A stretch of DNA of 43,533 nucleotides from an uncultured Bacilli bacterium (GTDB lineage: Bacteria; Bacillota_I; Bacilli_A; RF39; UBA660): assembly GCA_947625535.1 (NCBI GenBank), contig CANQOR010000012.1, positions 1 through 43,533 on the forward strand, written 5' to 3'. Every line of letters starts with the position of its first letter. The first letter of the stretch is position 1. Positions 1-7,894 of this stretch are shown piece after piece. The notes beneath the pieces are model-generated. The model saw nothing but the letters and a program-made list of their open reading frames with translations. It did not search any database and was not told the DNA's origin. Made by a program: the position numbers and the translations under genes.

Positions 1-9
1 AACTAAAAT

Positions 10-40
10 TTGACAAAAAAATAACCATTTTATAATGGTT
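10..40 (+). promoter_or_regulatory. Promoter with overlapping dyad
   Basis: TTGACA (10-15) and TATAAT (31-36) are separated by 15 bp, slightly short for sigma-A. A perfect inverted repeat, AACCAT (23-28) and ATGGTT (35-40), overlaps the -10 box. It could be an operator for an unknown regulator. It lies upstream of the zinc-ribbon membrane protein gene at 119. Confidence 0.5.
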
Positions 41-118
41 TGCACAATTTTTATATTTCAAAACTGATAAATTCCCGTATTATTAATATAGAAAAATAAA
101 GAAGTAAGGAGCGATTTT

Positions 119-610
119 ATGTATTGTAAAAATTGTGGTTATCAAATACCAGAAGGAGCAAATAACTGCCCAAATTGTGGAACACCAGTAAATGGTGGAG
201 CAGCACCAGTTCAAAATAACTATAGCCAACCTAATACGGGTCAAACTGTAGGTCCAAGACCAACTATTCAAAAAAGAGATCTTGTTATAACAATTATTTT
301 ATCAATTGTTACTTGTGGCCTATATTCAATATATTGGTTTGTAGTTATGACTGATGAAACAAATCTTTTATCTGAAAGAGAAAAAACTGCTGGTGGTGCT
401 ATGTCATTTGTATACTCTCTAGTAACTTGTGGTATTTATTCATTCTATTGGTACTATAAAATGGGTAAAAAACTAGAAGAAGCTGGCCAAAGATATGGTG
501 TTCAAATTAGTGATAATTCCATTTTATACCTAGTTCTTGGTGTTTTTGGACTTGGTATTGTAAGTTATGCATTAATTCAAAGTGATTTAAATAGATTTGC
601 AACTCAATAA
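119..610 (+). CDS. Zinc-ribbon DUF4234-type membrane protein
   Basis: The 163-aa protein begins with a zinc ribbon made by two CxxC pairs (Cys3/Cys6 and Cys17/Cys20). A short Pro/Asn/Gln linker follows, then a membrane domain of the DUF4234 type with about three hydrophobic segments near 54-76, 92-115 and 133-155; the 'TCGLYSIYWF' and 'TCGIYSFYWYYK' repeats are typical. The start at 119 is set by AAGGAG at 106-111. Its function is unknown. The ribbon probably faces the cytoplasm and may bind a partner. The last 14 bp overlap the next gene, so the two are probably co-translated. Confidence 0.85.
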   Translation: MYCKNCGYQIPEGANNCPNCGTPVNGGAAPVQNNYSQPNTGQTVGPRPTIQKRDLVITIILSIVTCGLYSIYWFVVMTDETNLLSEREKTAGGAMSFVYSLVTCGIYSFYWYYKMGKKLEEAGQRYGVQISDNSILYLVLGVFGLGIVSYALIQSDLNRFATQ

Positions 611-974
611 AAAAAGATTATTTAAAGTAATATATATCCATGTATTACTTTTTATATTATTTATCGGATATTATTTTTTAAATAAATATACTGGTTTCAG
701 TATAGTATGTCCAATTAATTATTTTACAGGTTACTTATGTCCTGGATGTGGAATAACAAGATGTCTTTTTTCCATTCTAGAACTACATTTTGAAAAAGCA
801 TTTAATTACAATCAATTAGTCTGTATATTAATACCATTCTTTCTTGTGTATTATCTATATAATACAATTGATTATGTTTTAGAAAAAAACAAACCAATAA
901 GAATACCTAACTATGTATCTATACCTTTATTAATTATTGTTATAGCTTTTGGCATAGTACGTAATATAATGTAA
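597..974 (+). CDS. DUF2752 family membrane protein
   Basis: This is a small membrane protein of about 125 aa with the DUF2752 signature CPGCGITR (Cys48, Cys51) following the first membrane segment. Hydrophobic segments lie near 10-30, 66-86 and 103-122. No ATG is available upstream of the first helix; the reading frame opens with a TTG at 597 inside the end of the previous gene, so the exact start is uncertain and translational coupling is likely. DUF2752 proteins often accompany zinc-ribbon/DUF4234 proteins, as here. The biochemical role of the family is not known. An intrinsic terminator follows directly. Confidence 0.8.
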   Translation: MQLNKKRLFKVIYIHVLLFILFIGYYFLNKYTGFSIVCPINYFTGYLCPGCGITRCLFSILELHFEKAFNYNQLVCILIPFFLVYYLYNTIDYVLEKNKPIRIPNYVSIPLLIIVIAFGIVRNIM

Positions 975-991
975 ATAATAGACACTTAAGT

Positions 992-1015
992 AGACACTTA
1001 CGTGTCTGTTTTTTT
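992..1015 (+). terminator. Intrinsic terminator
   Basis: The hairpin AGACAC-TTAC-GTGTCT (992-1007) is followed by a T-run. It ends the DUF4234/DUF2752 transcription unit. Confidence 0.85.
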
Positions 1016-1046
1016 ATGTAAATGATATAATCAAAATGGTGATAAT

Positions 1047-1928
1047 ATGAAAAATAAAGAAAATCAAGCTAAAAAGAAAAAGGTAACTTCCAACAAAAAG
1101 GTAGAAAAAGAAGAAGAAAAAAATAACAAAATAAAAGTTGGTATATTTCATTTTAGTAAAGCTGACATAGTTTCATTAGTTATTTTAGCATTACTTATTT
1201 TAATATATATTATATCTCCAAGACGTTATGCTGTTACTACCGGATTATATAATCAAAGTACTGAAGAAAATCAAATGAATGTTGTAAATGCTTTAGGTGA
1301 AACTAATACTGAAGAAAGATTTGAATTATATTTCCAGTGGTATAATGTCATACACGAATTAGGTCATGGACTTCTTATGTATAACAAAGGTGTAGATATA
1401 CCTATAGCTGATGAAGAACAATTAGTTAATGATTTTGCCGTTGCTTATTGGAAATATTATGGCGAAGAAGATAAAGTAAATGAATTACAAGACATTGCTA
1501 ATTATGCTGTAGAACATATTGGTACTAATTATGCCGATGGTGTAGATTATTTACAATTAGCTAAAGAAAATTCAACTCGTAGAAGTTTTTATTCATCTTT
1601 CTTTAATTTTAATGATTATGGTTGGTTTCAATTTAGTTGTGTAAAGCATTCCTTTGAAACTAATAAAGATTTAGAAACAGTATTAAAAGAAATGGGAATC
1701 AAAGACTTTAAATTAAATGAACCTAAAAAACTAGTATATAAAGAGATAAATGAAGATGTAAGTACAGAAATAATTAATGAAGCCGTTAAAAACTTTAATG
1801 AATGGGGTTTAAAATTTCCTAAAGTAAGTCATTATTATAATAAAGATCCAAATAATAATTATTCAAGACCTGTAGTTAAATATTTATGGGTAGTTGAAAT
1901 ACCAGATTTTGTTCGCATGTTTTCTTAA
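1047..1928 (+). CDS. Membrane-anchored HExxH (M78-like) putative metalloprotease
   Basis: This 293-aa protein is not assigned to a named family with certainty. Residues 1-32 are a Lys/Glu-rich cytoplasmic tail and 38-58 a single membrane helix; the rest should lie outside the cell. HELGH at 103-107 is a zinc-metalloprotease active-site motif. About 16 residues later comes 'EEQLVNDFA' (123-131), the spacing and pattern of the third ligand helix in ImmA/IrrE-type (M78) gluzincins ('E..AN.FA'). I infer an extracytoplasmic protease related to that fold. The start at 1047 has a weak GGTGAT site. It stands alone between two terminators. Confidence 0.65.
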   Translation: MKNKENQAKKKKVTSNKKVEKEEEKNNKIKVGIFHFSKADIVSLVILALLILIYIISPRRYAVTTGLYNQSTEENQMNVVNALGETNTEERFELYFQWYNVIHELGHGLLMYNKGVDIPIADEEQLVNDFAVAYWKYYGEEDKVNELQDIANYAVEHIGTNYADGVDYLQLAKENSTRRSFYSSFFNFNDYGWFQFSCVKHSFETNKDLETVLKEMGIKDFKLNEPKKLVYKEINEDVSTEIINEAVKNFNEWGLKFPKVSHYYNKDPNNNYSRPVVKYLWVVEIPDFVRMFS

Positions 1929-1937
1929 AAAATAACA

Positions 1938-1966
1938 TTGTATTATAGATAAAAATATAGTATATT
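1938..1966 (+). promoter_or_regulatory. Sigma-A promoter of the pseudoknot RNA
   Basis: TTGTAT (1938-1943) and TATATT (1961-1966) are spaced by exactly 17 bp. The predicted start of transcription, near 1972, is the first base of the closing helix of the RNA gene downstream. Confidence 0.7.
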
Positions 1967-1970
1967 TAAG

Positions 1971-2120
1971 ATGCATTTAAGAACGAAACTCGCTTGCGGG
2001 TGGTGCGAGTAATAAGTAATCCCGTTTGAGCATGTTTTTCGCCACTAGGTAGTGCGACTAATAAATAATCCTGGTCTAAAATGCAAGAATCTCCATTTCT
2101 ATGATGGAGTTTTCTTTTTT
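1971..2120 (+). ncRNA. Unrecognised small RNA with two tandem H-type pseudoknots
   Basis: A gene-free 240-bp interval has its own promoter, a structured core and a terminator. An 11-bp helix with one mismatch (1972-1982 with 2075-2085) closes the core. Unit 1: ACTCGC (1988-1993) pairs with GCGAGT (2005-2010), and the loop GCGGG (1996-2000) pairs with CCCGT (2021-2025). Unit 2: TCGC (2039-2042) pairs with GCGA (2054-2057), and the loop CTAGG (2045-2049) pairs with CCTGG (2070-2074). Both units keep GGTxGTGCGA and the linker TAATAArTAATCC, while the loop-helix bases change in a compensating way. No known riboswitch or sRNA consensus that I can recall fits. The RNA ends at its own terminator, so an independent regulatory RNA is more likely than a leader of the NERD gene. 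Confidence 0.75.
2091..2120 (+). terminator. Intrinsic terminator of the small RNA
   Basis: CTCCAT (2091-2096) pairs with ATGGAG (2104-2109) and is followed by TTTTCTTTTTT. It lies directly 3' of the pseudoknot core and is the likely 3' end of that transcript. Confidence 0.85.
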
Positions 2121-2172
2121 CTTATGATATATTAATACTAAGATAAATAATTTATAATTGTTGGTGATATAA

Positions 2173-3186
2173 ATGAATTTAATAAATAATATAATCGATT
2201 CTTTAAGATTCAAAGATACTATATTTTTAAAAGAAACCAGTGATTTACAAGCTAAATATGAAGCTTTAAAAAAGTTGAATGAAGAATTTCCTAATAATGA
2301 GGAATTATTAAGTGAATTATATATTGTTAAAAAGGGTTTAGATGGTGAAAATGAAATAGCTTATCAGTTAAAAAAATCTCATATTGGAATGTATGTTTTA
2401 AGAGATGTTAAATATCAATATGGTGATTTGAGTGCTCAAATTGATTACATAATTATAACCTCACTATATTTTTACTATATTGAATGTAAAAATCTTGTAG
2501 GAAATATCACAGTAACTGAAAAAGGCGATTTTATTAGAGAATTCACTGTTAATGGTAAAAAAATAAAAAAGGGGATGTATTCTCCATTAAGACAAGCTGA
2601 AGCCCAAAGGGAAGTTATTAGAAAAATATGGGAAAGTAATATTTCAACTTTAACAAGAGCTTTAGCATCAAGTAAATTTGAACATTATAGAAGAGTTTTA
2701 GTAGTTGCAGCAAACCATGATACAATACTTAATACTAACAAAGCTCCAAAGGAAATGAAGTATAAGATACTAAGATCAGATGCTCTAGTAAGACAGATTG
2801 AATATGATTTAAATCATAGAGATAATAGTGAATATATGGAAAATCAAAAAGAAATGTTAGCAACTGCCCAATCATATCTTAATTTATCAGTTAAATATAA
2901 TATAAATTATTATGATTATTATAAAAATAAATATTATAATAATATAAATAATATAAAAGACGATACATTGAAAATAAAATTAATAAATTTTAGAAAGAAA
3001 AGATCAAATGAGATGGGCTTACCAGCATATTATGTCTTTACAAATGATGAATTAGATAAAATAATTGCTTTAAAACCAAAAACATTTGAAGAATTAAAAA
3101 ATTCTAAAATATTACCAGCTATTAAAGTTAAAACACATGGTGAAGCTATAATAGAAGAGATAAATAAATATAGAGGAAACCTTTAA
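2173..3186 (+). CDS. NERD-domain (nuclease-related) protein
   Basis: The 337-aa protein has a NERD domain at about residues 52-185: 'KKGLDGENEIAYQL', then 'QIDYIII' and 'YYIECKNL'. Asp91 together with Glu104-x-Lys106 makes the D...ExK core seen in restriction-endonuclease-like folds, so nuclease activity is plausible although most NERD proteins are uncharacterised. The N-terminal 45 residues and the C-terminal 150 residues are helical with no recognised domain. The start has a weak TTGGTGAT site. The stop at 3184 is followed in the +1 frame by about 28 coding-like codons, so the C-terminus may be shortened by a frameshift. Confidence 0.75.
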   Translation: MNLINNIIDSLRFKDTIFLKETSDLQAKYEALKKLNEEFPNNEELLSELYIVKKGLDGENEIAYQLKKSHIGMYVLRDVKYQYGDLSAQIDYIIITSLYFYYIECKNLVGNITVTEKGDFIREFTVNGKKIKKGMYSPLRQAEAQREVIRKIWESNISTLTRALASSKFEHYRRVLVVAANHDTILNTNKAPKEMKYKILRSDALVRQIEYDLNHRDNSEYMENQKEMLATAQSYLNLSVKYNINYYDYYKNKYYNNINNIKDDTLKIKLINFRKKRSNEMGLPAYYVFTNDELDKIIALKPKTFEELKNSKILPAIKVKTHGEAIIEEINKYRGNL

Positions 3187-3255
3187 TAAACTAGATACTT
3201 TATATAACATTGATGACCTAGAACATGGAGTTCTAGAAAATCTAAAATAAATAGT

Positions 3256-3280
3256 AGAGAAGTGGCAACACTTCTTTTTT
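3256..3280 (+). terminator. Intrinsic terminator
   Basis: The GAAGTG-GCAA-CACTTC hairpin (3259-3274) is followed by six T. It ends the NERD gene unit. Confidence 0.85.
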
Positions 3281-3330
3281 ATATTAAATAATATTTTATG
3301 TTATAATGAATTTATAATATAGGTGGGCTT

Positions 3331-5223
3331 ATGGAAAATATTTTAGAAAAAACAAAGTTTAATATAATTAAAACAGAAACCTATGAAACAGGTGCTAAAT
3401 ATGATGTACTAATTAAAATTCCTATGTCATTAGGTTGGATATCATCTGTTTCTTTTATTGTTGAAAACAATAATACAAGAGAAATATTTAGACTAGATCA
3501 TGTAAAAAATGATGAACAATTTTCAATTTTTAAAACTACAATCACACTACCTACAAAAGCTATATATCATTACTATTTTTCTTTTAATGTTAATAATCAA
3601 TCAATTTATTTAAAAAAAGAAAATCAAAAAGAAGTATCGACAATTTCTCCAAGTGAAATGTGGCAGATGAGTGTTAATTTTGAAGTACCAAAGTGGGCTA
3701 AAGGAAAAATAATGTATCATATATTTGTTGACCGTTTTAATAAAGGAAGAGAAGAACCTTTACCACCTATGGAAAATAGAACAGTTCATTCTAATTGGGA
3801 TGAAGATATTAAAATAGGTCCTGACGAAAATGGTATATGGAACGCTGACTTTTATGGTGGCGATTTAAAAGGAATTATTGATAAACTAGATTACATAAAA
3901 TCCTTAGGAGTAAGTATCATTTATTTAAGTCCAATTGTTTGGTCTCAATCTAATCATCGCTATGATACATCTGATTATGAAAAAGTAGATCCTTATGCTG
4001 GTACAAATGAAGACTTGAAAAAATTATGTACCATCGCTCACCAAAAAGGAATAAAAATTATCCTAGATGCTGTTTTTAATCATACTGGTAATGATAGTAA
4101 ATATTTTAATGAATATAACCATTTTAATGAACTAGGAGCATCCCAAAGCCCAGAATCTAAGTATTATCCTTTTTATCGTAAATATATTGCTGATAACAAG
4201 ACTTATTTTGATTACTGGTGGGGAATGAAAAATCTTCCTGTTTGTGATGGAAGTAATAAAGAGTGGCAAAACTATATTTATGGTGAAGGTGGAATAATAG
4301 ATTTATGGTTTTCTTTAGGTATTGATGGTTTAAGACTAGATGTTGCTGATGAATTAAGTGATGAATTTATAGAAGGCATTAGAACTGCTGTTAAAAGAAA
4401 TAAAAAAGATGGTTTTATCATCGGTGAAGTATGGAAAAATCCAATGCGTATGAATAGAAACTACATATCAGGTGGTAAAGGTATGGATACCGTCATGAAT
4501 TATACCTTAATTGATGCCTTAATTAGATATTTTAAATATGAAGACGTTCATAAATTACGTGATGTCATAAATCAATTAAAGACTGAATACCCTATAGATA
4601 CTTTAAACTCTTTAATGAACTTTACATCTACTCATGATATTACAAGAGCAATAAACATTTTTGGTACTCACGAATTTAGATATAGTGGTGAATGGGCATG
4701 GAACTTAAATAATGAAAGTGATTTAGAATGGCAAAAAAATTATCAATTATCTTTCGAAGAATATCAAAGAGGTAAAGAAATATATAAAGCTTACTTATAT
4801 GTTTTAACCTTTTTTCCTGGTATTTTATCAATCTTTTATGGTGATGAAGTAGGATTACAAGGTATGGGTAATTTAGCTAATCGTCGTCCTTTCCCATGGC
4901 ATAATATAGATAAAGATTTACTTAAATTCTTTCAATCACTAGGTGAAATTAGACAAAAAGAACAATTCTTAGAAGAAGCAGATCTAGAAATAATCGAAAT
5001 AAATAATGAATATATTATGTTTAAAAGACATACTTTAACAGAATCTATTTTAATAGCAGTAAATAGATCTAATGGTAAAATAAAAATCTTCCTTCCTGAA
5101 GAATATACCGATTATGAAAAAACGTACTTCTTAGGAAAATCTTCTAAAGAAGAACTAGATTCTTATGGTGCTTTAGTTTTAAAAAAGAAAAACAACCATA
5201 TAACTCCAATTAATTATCATTAA
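3331..5223 (+). CDS. GH13 glycoside hydrolase, neopullulanase/cyclomaltodextrinase-like
   Basis: The 630-aa alpha-glucan hydrolase has an N-terminal beta-sandwich (about 1-120) and a (beta/alpha)8 catalytic domain. All four GH13 regions are visible: DAVFNH (246-251), GLRLDVADE (333-341, nucleophile Asp337), GEVW (365-368, acid Glu366) and THDITR (434-439, Asp436). 'DFYGGDLKGI' and the N-terminal domain point to the neopullulanase/maltogenic amylase group, which cleaves cyclodextrins, pullulan or maltodextrins. There is no signal peptide, so it should act on imported oligosaccharides in the cytoplasm. The ATG at 3331 follows AGGTGGG. No sugar transporter is adjacent. Confidence 0.92.
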   Translation: MENILEKTKFNIIKTETYETGAKYDVLIKIPMSLGWISSVSFIVENNNTREIFRLDHVKNDEQFSIFKTTITLPTKAIYHYYFSFNVNNQSIYLKKENQKEVSTISPSEMWQMSVNFEVPKWAKGKIMYHIFVDRFNKGREEPLPPMENRTVHSNWDEDIKIGPDENGIWNADFYGGDLKGIIDKLDYIKSLGVSIIYLSPIVWSQSNHRYDTSDYEKVDPYAGTNEDLKKLCTIAHQKGIKIILDAVFNHTGNDSKYFNEYNHFNELGASQSPESKYYPFYRKYIADNKTYFDYWWGMKNLPVCDGSNKEWQNYIYGEGGIIDLWFSLGIDGLRLDVADELSDEFIEGIRTAVKRNKKDGFIIGEVWKNPMRMNRNYISGGKGMDTVMNYTLIDALIRYFKYEDVHKLRDVINQLKTEYPIDTLNSLMNFTSTHDITRAINIFGTHEFRYSGEWAWNLNNESDLEWQKNYQLSFEEYQRGKEIYKAYLYVLTFFPGILSIFYGDEVGLQGMGNLANRRPFPWHNIDKDLLKFFQSLGEIRQKEQFLEEADLEIIEINNEYIMFKRHTLTESILIAVNRSNGKIKIFLPEEYTDYEKTYFLGKSSKEELDSYGALVLKKKNNHITPINYH

Positions 5224-5278
5224 TCTTATTGTCAAAATTAAATATCTTTAATATACTTATAATAGTGGAAGTGATCTA

Positions 5279-5719
5279 ATGGAAGAAAATATTAATTACT
5301 TTGAATTACGCAATAATGGTTTAGGTACAATTAGTATTGTAAGTGGTAAATCTCCTAAAAGAACTATAACTAAATTACTTGGTAAAAATAAAATACCTAA
5401 TAAAATAGATCTTCCTTTAGATAGTTTTCTAGAAACTATGAAAGGTACTATAAGTACTAAAAACTGTGTTAAAGATATGCATTTTATTCATAACGAATTA
5501 ACTATAGAAGGTATTACTATTAAAGATAATCAAGTTATATTAAATAAGGATTTCTTTACTATTGATCCTAACTTAATGAAAAGTCTAGGTTTTAGACTTC
5601 GTTTAAGAGATGTTATTAAAGAATATCACGAAGTCCAAGAAGAAACTCTAAGAAATATAAAAACTATTATAAATGAACACGTTAATAGTTTAACTGAAGA
5701 TGAAGGATTAAAATTTTAA
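5279..5719 (+). CDS. Conserved-looking hypothetical protein
   Basis: I do not recognise this 146-aa soluble protein. It has no signal peptide or membrane segment. The N-terminal half is rich in Lys/Gly/Thr and beta-prone; the C-terminal third (about 105-140) is a charged amphipathic helix. GGAAGTGATCTA precedes the ATG. It lies 55 bp after the GH13 gene and is followed by a strong terminator, so it may share the GH13 transcript. Codon use matches its neighbours, so it is a real gene. Confidence 0.6.
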   Translation: MEENINYFELRNNGLGTISIVSGKSPKRTITKLLGKNKIPNKIDLPLDSFLETMKGTISTKNCVKDMHFIHNELTIEGITIKDNQVILNKDFFTIDPNLMKSLGFRLRLRDVIKEYHEVQEETLRNIKTIINEHVNSLTEDEGLKF

Positions 5720-5724
5720 GTATT

Positions 5725-5757
5725 AAGAGCTAAGTGTCAACTTAGTTCTTTTACTTT
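5725..5757 (+). terminator. Intrinsic terminator
   Basis: An 11-bp stem (5725-5735 with 5740-5750, one G-U pair) with a GTCA loop is followed by a T-rich tail. Confidence 0.85.
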
Positions 5758-5768
5758 TCAAATATCTA

Positions 5769-5777
5769 TGCTATAAT
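5769..5777 (+). promoter_or_regulatory. Extended -10 promoter
   Basis: TG-C-TATAAT (5769-5777) forms an extended -10 element; TTTTAC about 17 bp upstream is a poor -35. It would drive the gene starting at 5802. Confidence 0.5.
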
Positions 5778-5801
5778 AACCCAGGTTTAGGGGTGTTTGG
5801 C

Positions 5802-6935
5802 ATGAGTGATGCAAAAATTCTTGATATATTTTACAATAAACTTGCTATCGAAGCTCAAACAGGTAAGATAGATTGTTTCTTTATTATCAATATGGCTTTT
5901 AATTTAATCTTAAATGATGAACAAGTAACAAAATGTAATGACCTTCCTTATAAAGGTTTAATAATACCTACATTAGAAGTAAATGATAAAGAGATATTTG
6001 ATATATTATTAGTTGAATATGTAAGAAAAGCTCTTTCTTTTTATAGTGGTAAAGATTTTGAATTCTTAGAAGATTTAAATATTATGGAATATAAAAATCC
6101 TTTAGAAAGAAAAAATGAATACATAGTAAAATATATTATTTGTTTATTATTAGCAAATGCTTCTTTTGATGATTTTAAAAATCCTTTAGCTTTCTTACAA
6201 ACAAGAATAGCTATGTTTGATAATAAATTACTTCCTTTTGAAGAAGAAATATGCTTAGGAACAATTAATTCAATTGGAGCACAATTATATTTAAAAGAAG
6301 AAAAAAGTCCCATAAGGGCTGAAACACCATATCGTCTTCGTAGTTATTTAAAATTTAATAATGAAGAAATTTTAACTTTACCAGAAATCTATGCTGGTAG
6401 TGATGGTGATAAAAATATTTTATATGGTATTCAAAAATCAGGTCAATGTTCTATGGTAGAAGAAAAAGACTATTTAAAGAAAATTAGAAAAGGCTATATA
6501 GCTAAATTAAATGGTGCTCCAGAACATTACTTCCTTGCTGTAATGCTTTTTTTATCTTTATGTGAAGATAAAGATATTGAAATAAGACCATTTTTAATTC
6601 AAAGATGGAATGCTAAAAGAATCGCTTTATACTTAAAAGCTTATAAGAACAATGATTATTCTCTAGCTAAAATAGAAGCCGAACATTATCGTATTCAAAA
6701 AAATATAACTGATATTTTAATTCGTTATTTTACTAAAATAGAAGATGTTAGTACTGGTCTAGATATAACTTACATGCCATTTAGTAAAGATAGCAATCTT
6801 CATCTATCACTTTCTAAATCTTTTATAAGTCGTTGTAAAGCTTTTAACGAAGTATATAAACTAATTAGTGATTATCTTAAAAATAATAATCAGAAATTAA
6901 ATTTTCAAAATAACTCTAAACAAAATAATAATTGA
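5802..6935 (+). CDS. Hypothetical soluble protein
   Basis: This is a 377-aa protein of unknown function. I chose ATG 5802 over the in-frame GTG at 5793 because AGGGGTG at 5789-5795 is the ribosome site for the ATG. It has no signal peptide or transmembrane helix; it is mostly helical, with a low-complexity Asn/Lys/Gln tail over the last 15 residues. Nothing in it matches a family I know. It is flanked by a terminator upstream and by the kinase-like gene 50 bp downstream. Confidence 0.6.
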   Translation: MSDAKILDIFYNKLAIEAQTGKIDCFFIINMAFNLILNDEQVTKCNDLPYKGLIIPTLEVNDKEIFDILLVEYVRKALSFYSGKDFEFLEDLNIMEYKNPLERKNEYIVKYIICLLLANASFDDFKNPLAFLQTRIAMFDNKLLPFEEEICLGTINSIGAQLYLKEEKSPIRAETPYRLRSYLKFNNEEILTLPEIYAGSDGDKNILYGIQKSGQCSMVEEKDYLKKIRKGYIAKLNGAPEHYFLAVMLFLSLCEDKDIEIRPFLIQRWNAKRIALYLKAYKNNDYSLAKIEAEHYRIQKNITDILIRYFTKIEDVSTGLDITYMPFSKDSNLHLSLSKSFISRCKAFNEVYKLISDYLKNNNQKLNFQNNSKQNNN

Positions 6936-6985
6936 TAAGATAAAAAATATATATTATAATTATATAAGAATAAAAGGTGATTGGA

Positions 6986-7894
6986 ATGCTTAAATCAATT
7001 TGTTTAGGTCGTATAAGTTATGATATCAATCTTGTTGTTGATACAGCTCCTAAAGAGGGTAGTGTAAACGAATTCTTTGAAAAAAAAGGTAGTGTTGGTG
7101 GTGAAGCGGCTGTTATGGGTTGTGCTTTAGCTAAATGGGGTATTAGTACAAGCGTTGCTGGTGTTTTAGGTAACGATGTAAATGGTACTCGTATCCGTAA
7201 AGAATTTGAAAAACTACGTATCGATACTAGATACATAGAACCATCTTATGATAATGATACATCTCTATCTATAATATTAATTAATAAATCTACCAGAACT
7301 CATACAATCTATAATTTATCTGACAAATATATAAGTCTTAAAAAATGTGATTTCGATTTCACTCCAGATGTAATATGTGTTGATGGATATGACTCAGTTC
7401 AAGCTAAGAACTTATTAGATCGTTTCCCTAAATGTCCATCTATCTTATATGCCAATATGATTACAAGTCCCGTAATAGAACTTTTAAGAAAAGCTAAATA
7501 TGCAATATGTACGCAAGAATTTGCTGAAACAGTTTCTGGTGTTAAAATTGACTTTCAAGTTCCATCTACATTAGTTAATATGTATCAAAAACTAAAGAAA
7601 AAATATTTAAATACTGAGTTTGTTGTAACTTTAGGTCAAAGAGGAGCCCTATATTGTATAAATAATCAAATTAAAATAAGTCCTTCTCTAAAAGTAAATA
7701 TTGAAGATACCCATGGATGTGGTATTATCTTTAGAGCTGCTTTTGCTCATACTATAGTTAGTGGTGAAGACATAGAGAAAGCTGTAAAAATCGGTTGTAT
7801 TGCTGCTGGTTTATCTGCTACCAAAGTAGGTGCTGCCGATTCTATTCCAACCCTTGAAGAAATCAAGAACATCTACGAACAGAATTATCGTTGA
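6986..7894 (+). CDS. PfkB/ribokinase-like protein lacking the catalytic Asp
   Basis: This 302-aa protein has the ribokinase fold of the PfkB family, which phosphorylates sugars or nucleosides with ATP. The N-terminal Gly-Gly motif 'GSVGGEAAVMG', the 'KWGISTSVAGVLGNDVNG' region and the C-terminal anion-hole segment are all recognisable. The second PfkB signature normally reads DTxGAGD; here it is DTHGCGI (241-247), so the catalytic base Asp is Ile247. The protein is therefore probably catalytically dead or has a new role, although its frame is intact. ATG 6986 is preferred to GTG 6977 because AAAGGTG at 6973-6979 serves as its ribosome site. It overlaps the Smr gene. Confidence 0.8.
   Translation: MLKSICLGRISYDINLVVDTAPKEGSVNEFFEKKGSVGGEAAVMGCALAKWGISTSVAGVLGNDVNGTRIRKEFEKLRIDTRYIEPSYDNDTSLSIILINKSTRTHTIYNLSDKYISLKKCDFDFTPDVICVDGYDSVQAKNLLDRFPKCPSILYANMITSPVIELLRKAKYAICTQEFAETVSGVKIDFQVPSTLVNMYQKLKKKYLNTEFVVTLGQRGALYCINNQIKISPSLKVNIEDTHGCGIIFRAAFAHTIVSGEDIEKAVKIGCIAAGLSATKVGAADSIPTLEEIKNIYEQNYR

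Noticed and set aside
1971-2120. Leader riboswitch of the NERD gene
   Set aside because: The terminator directly after the RNA could be regulated, but no alternative antiterminator pairing was found and the NERD gene has its own TATAAT-like sequence (near 2149); a separate RNA is more likely, though this is not excluded.
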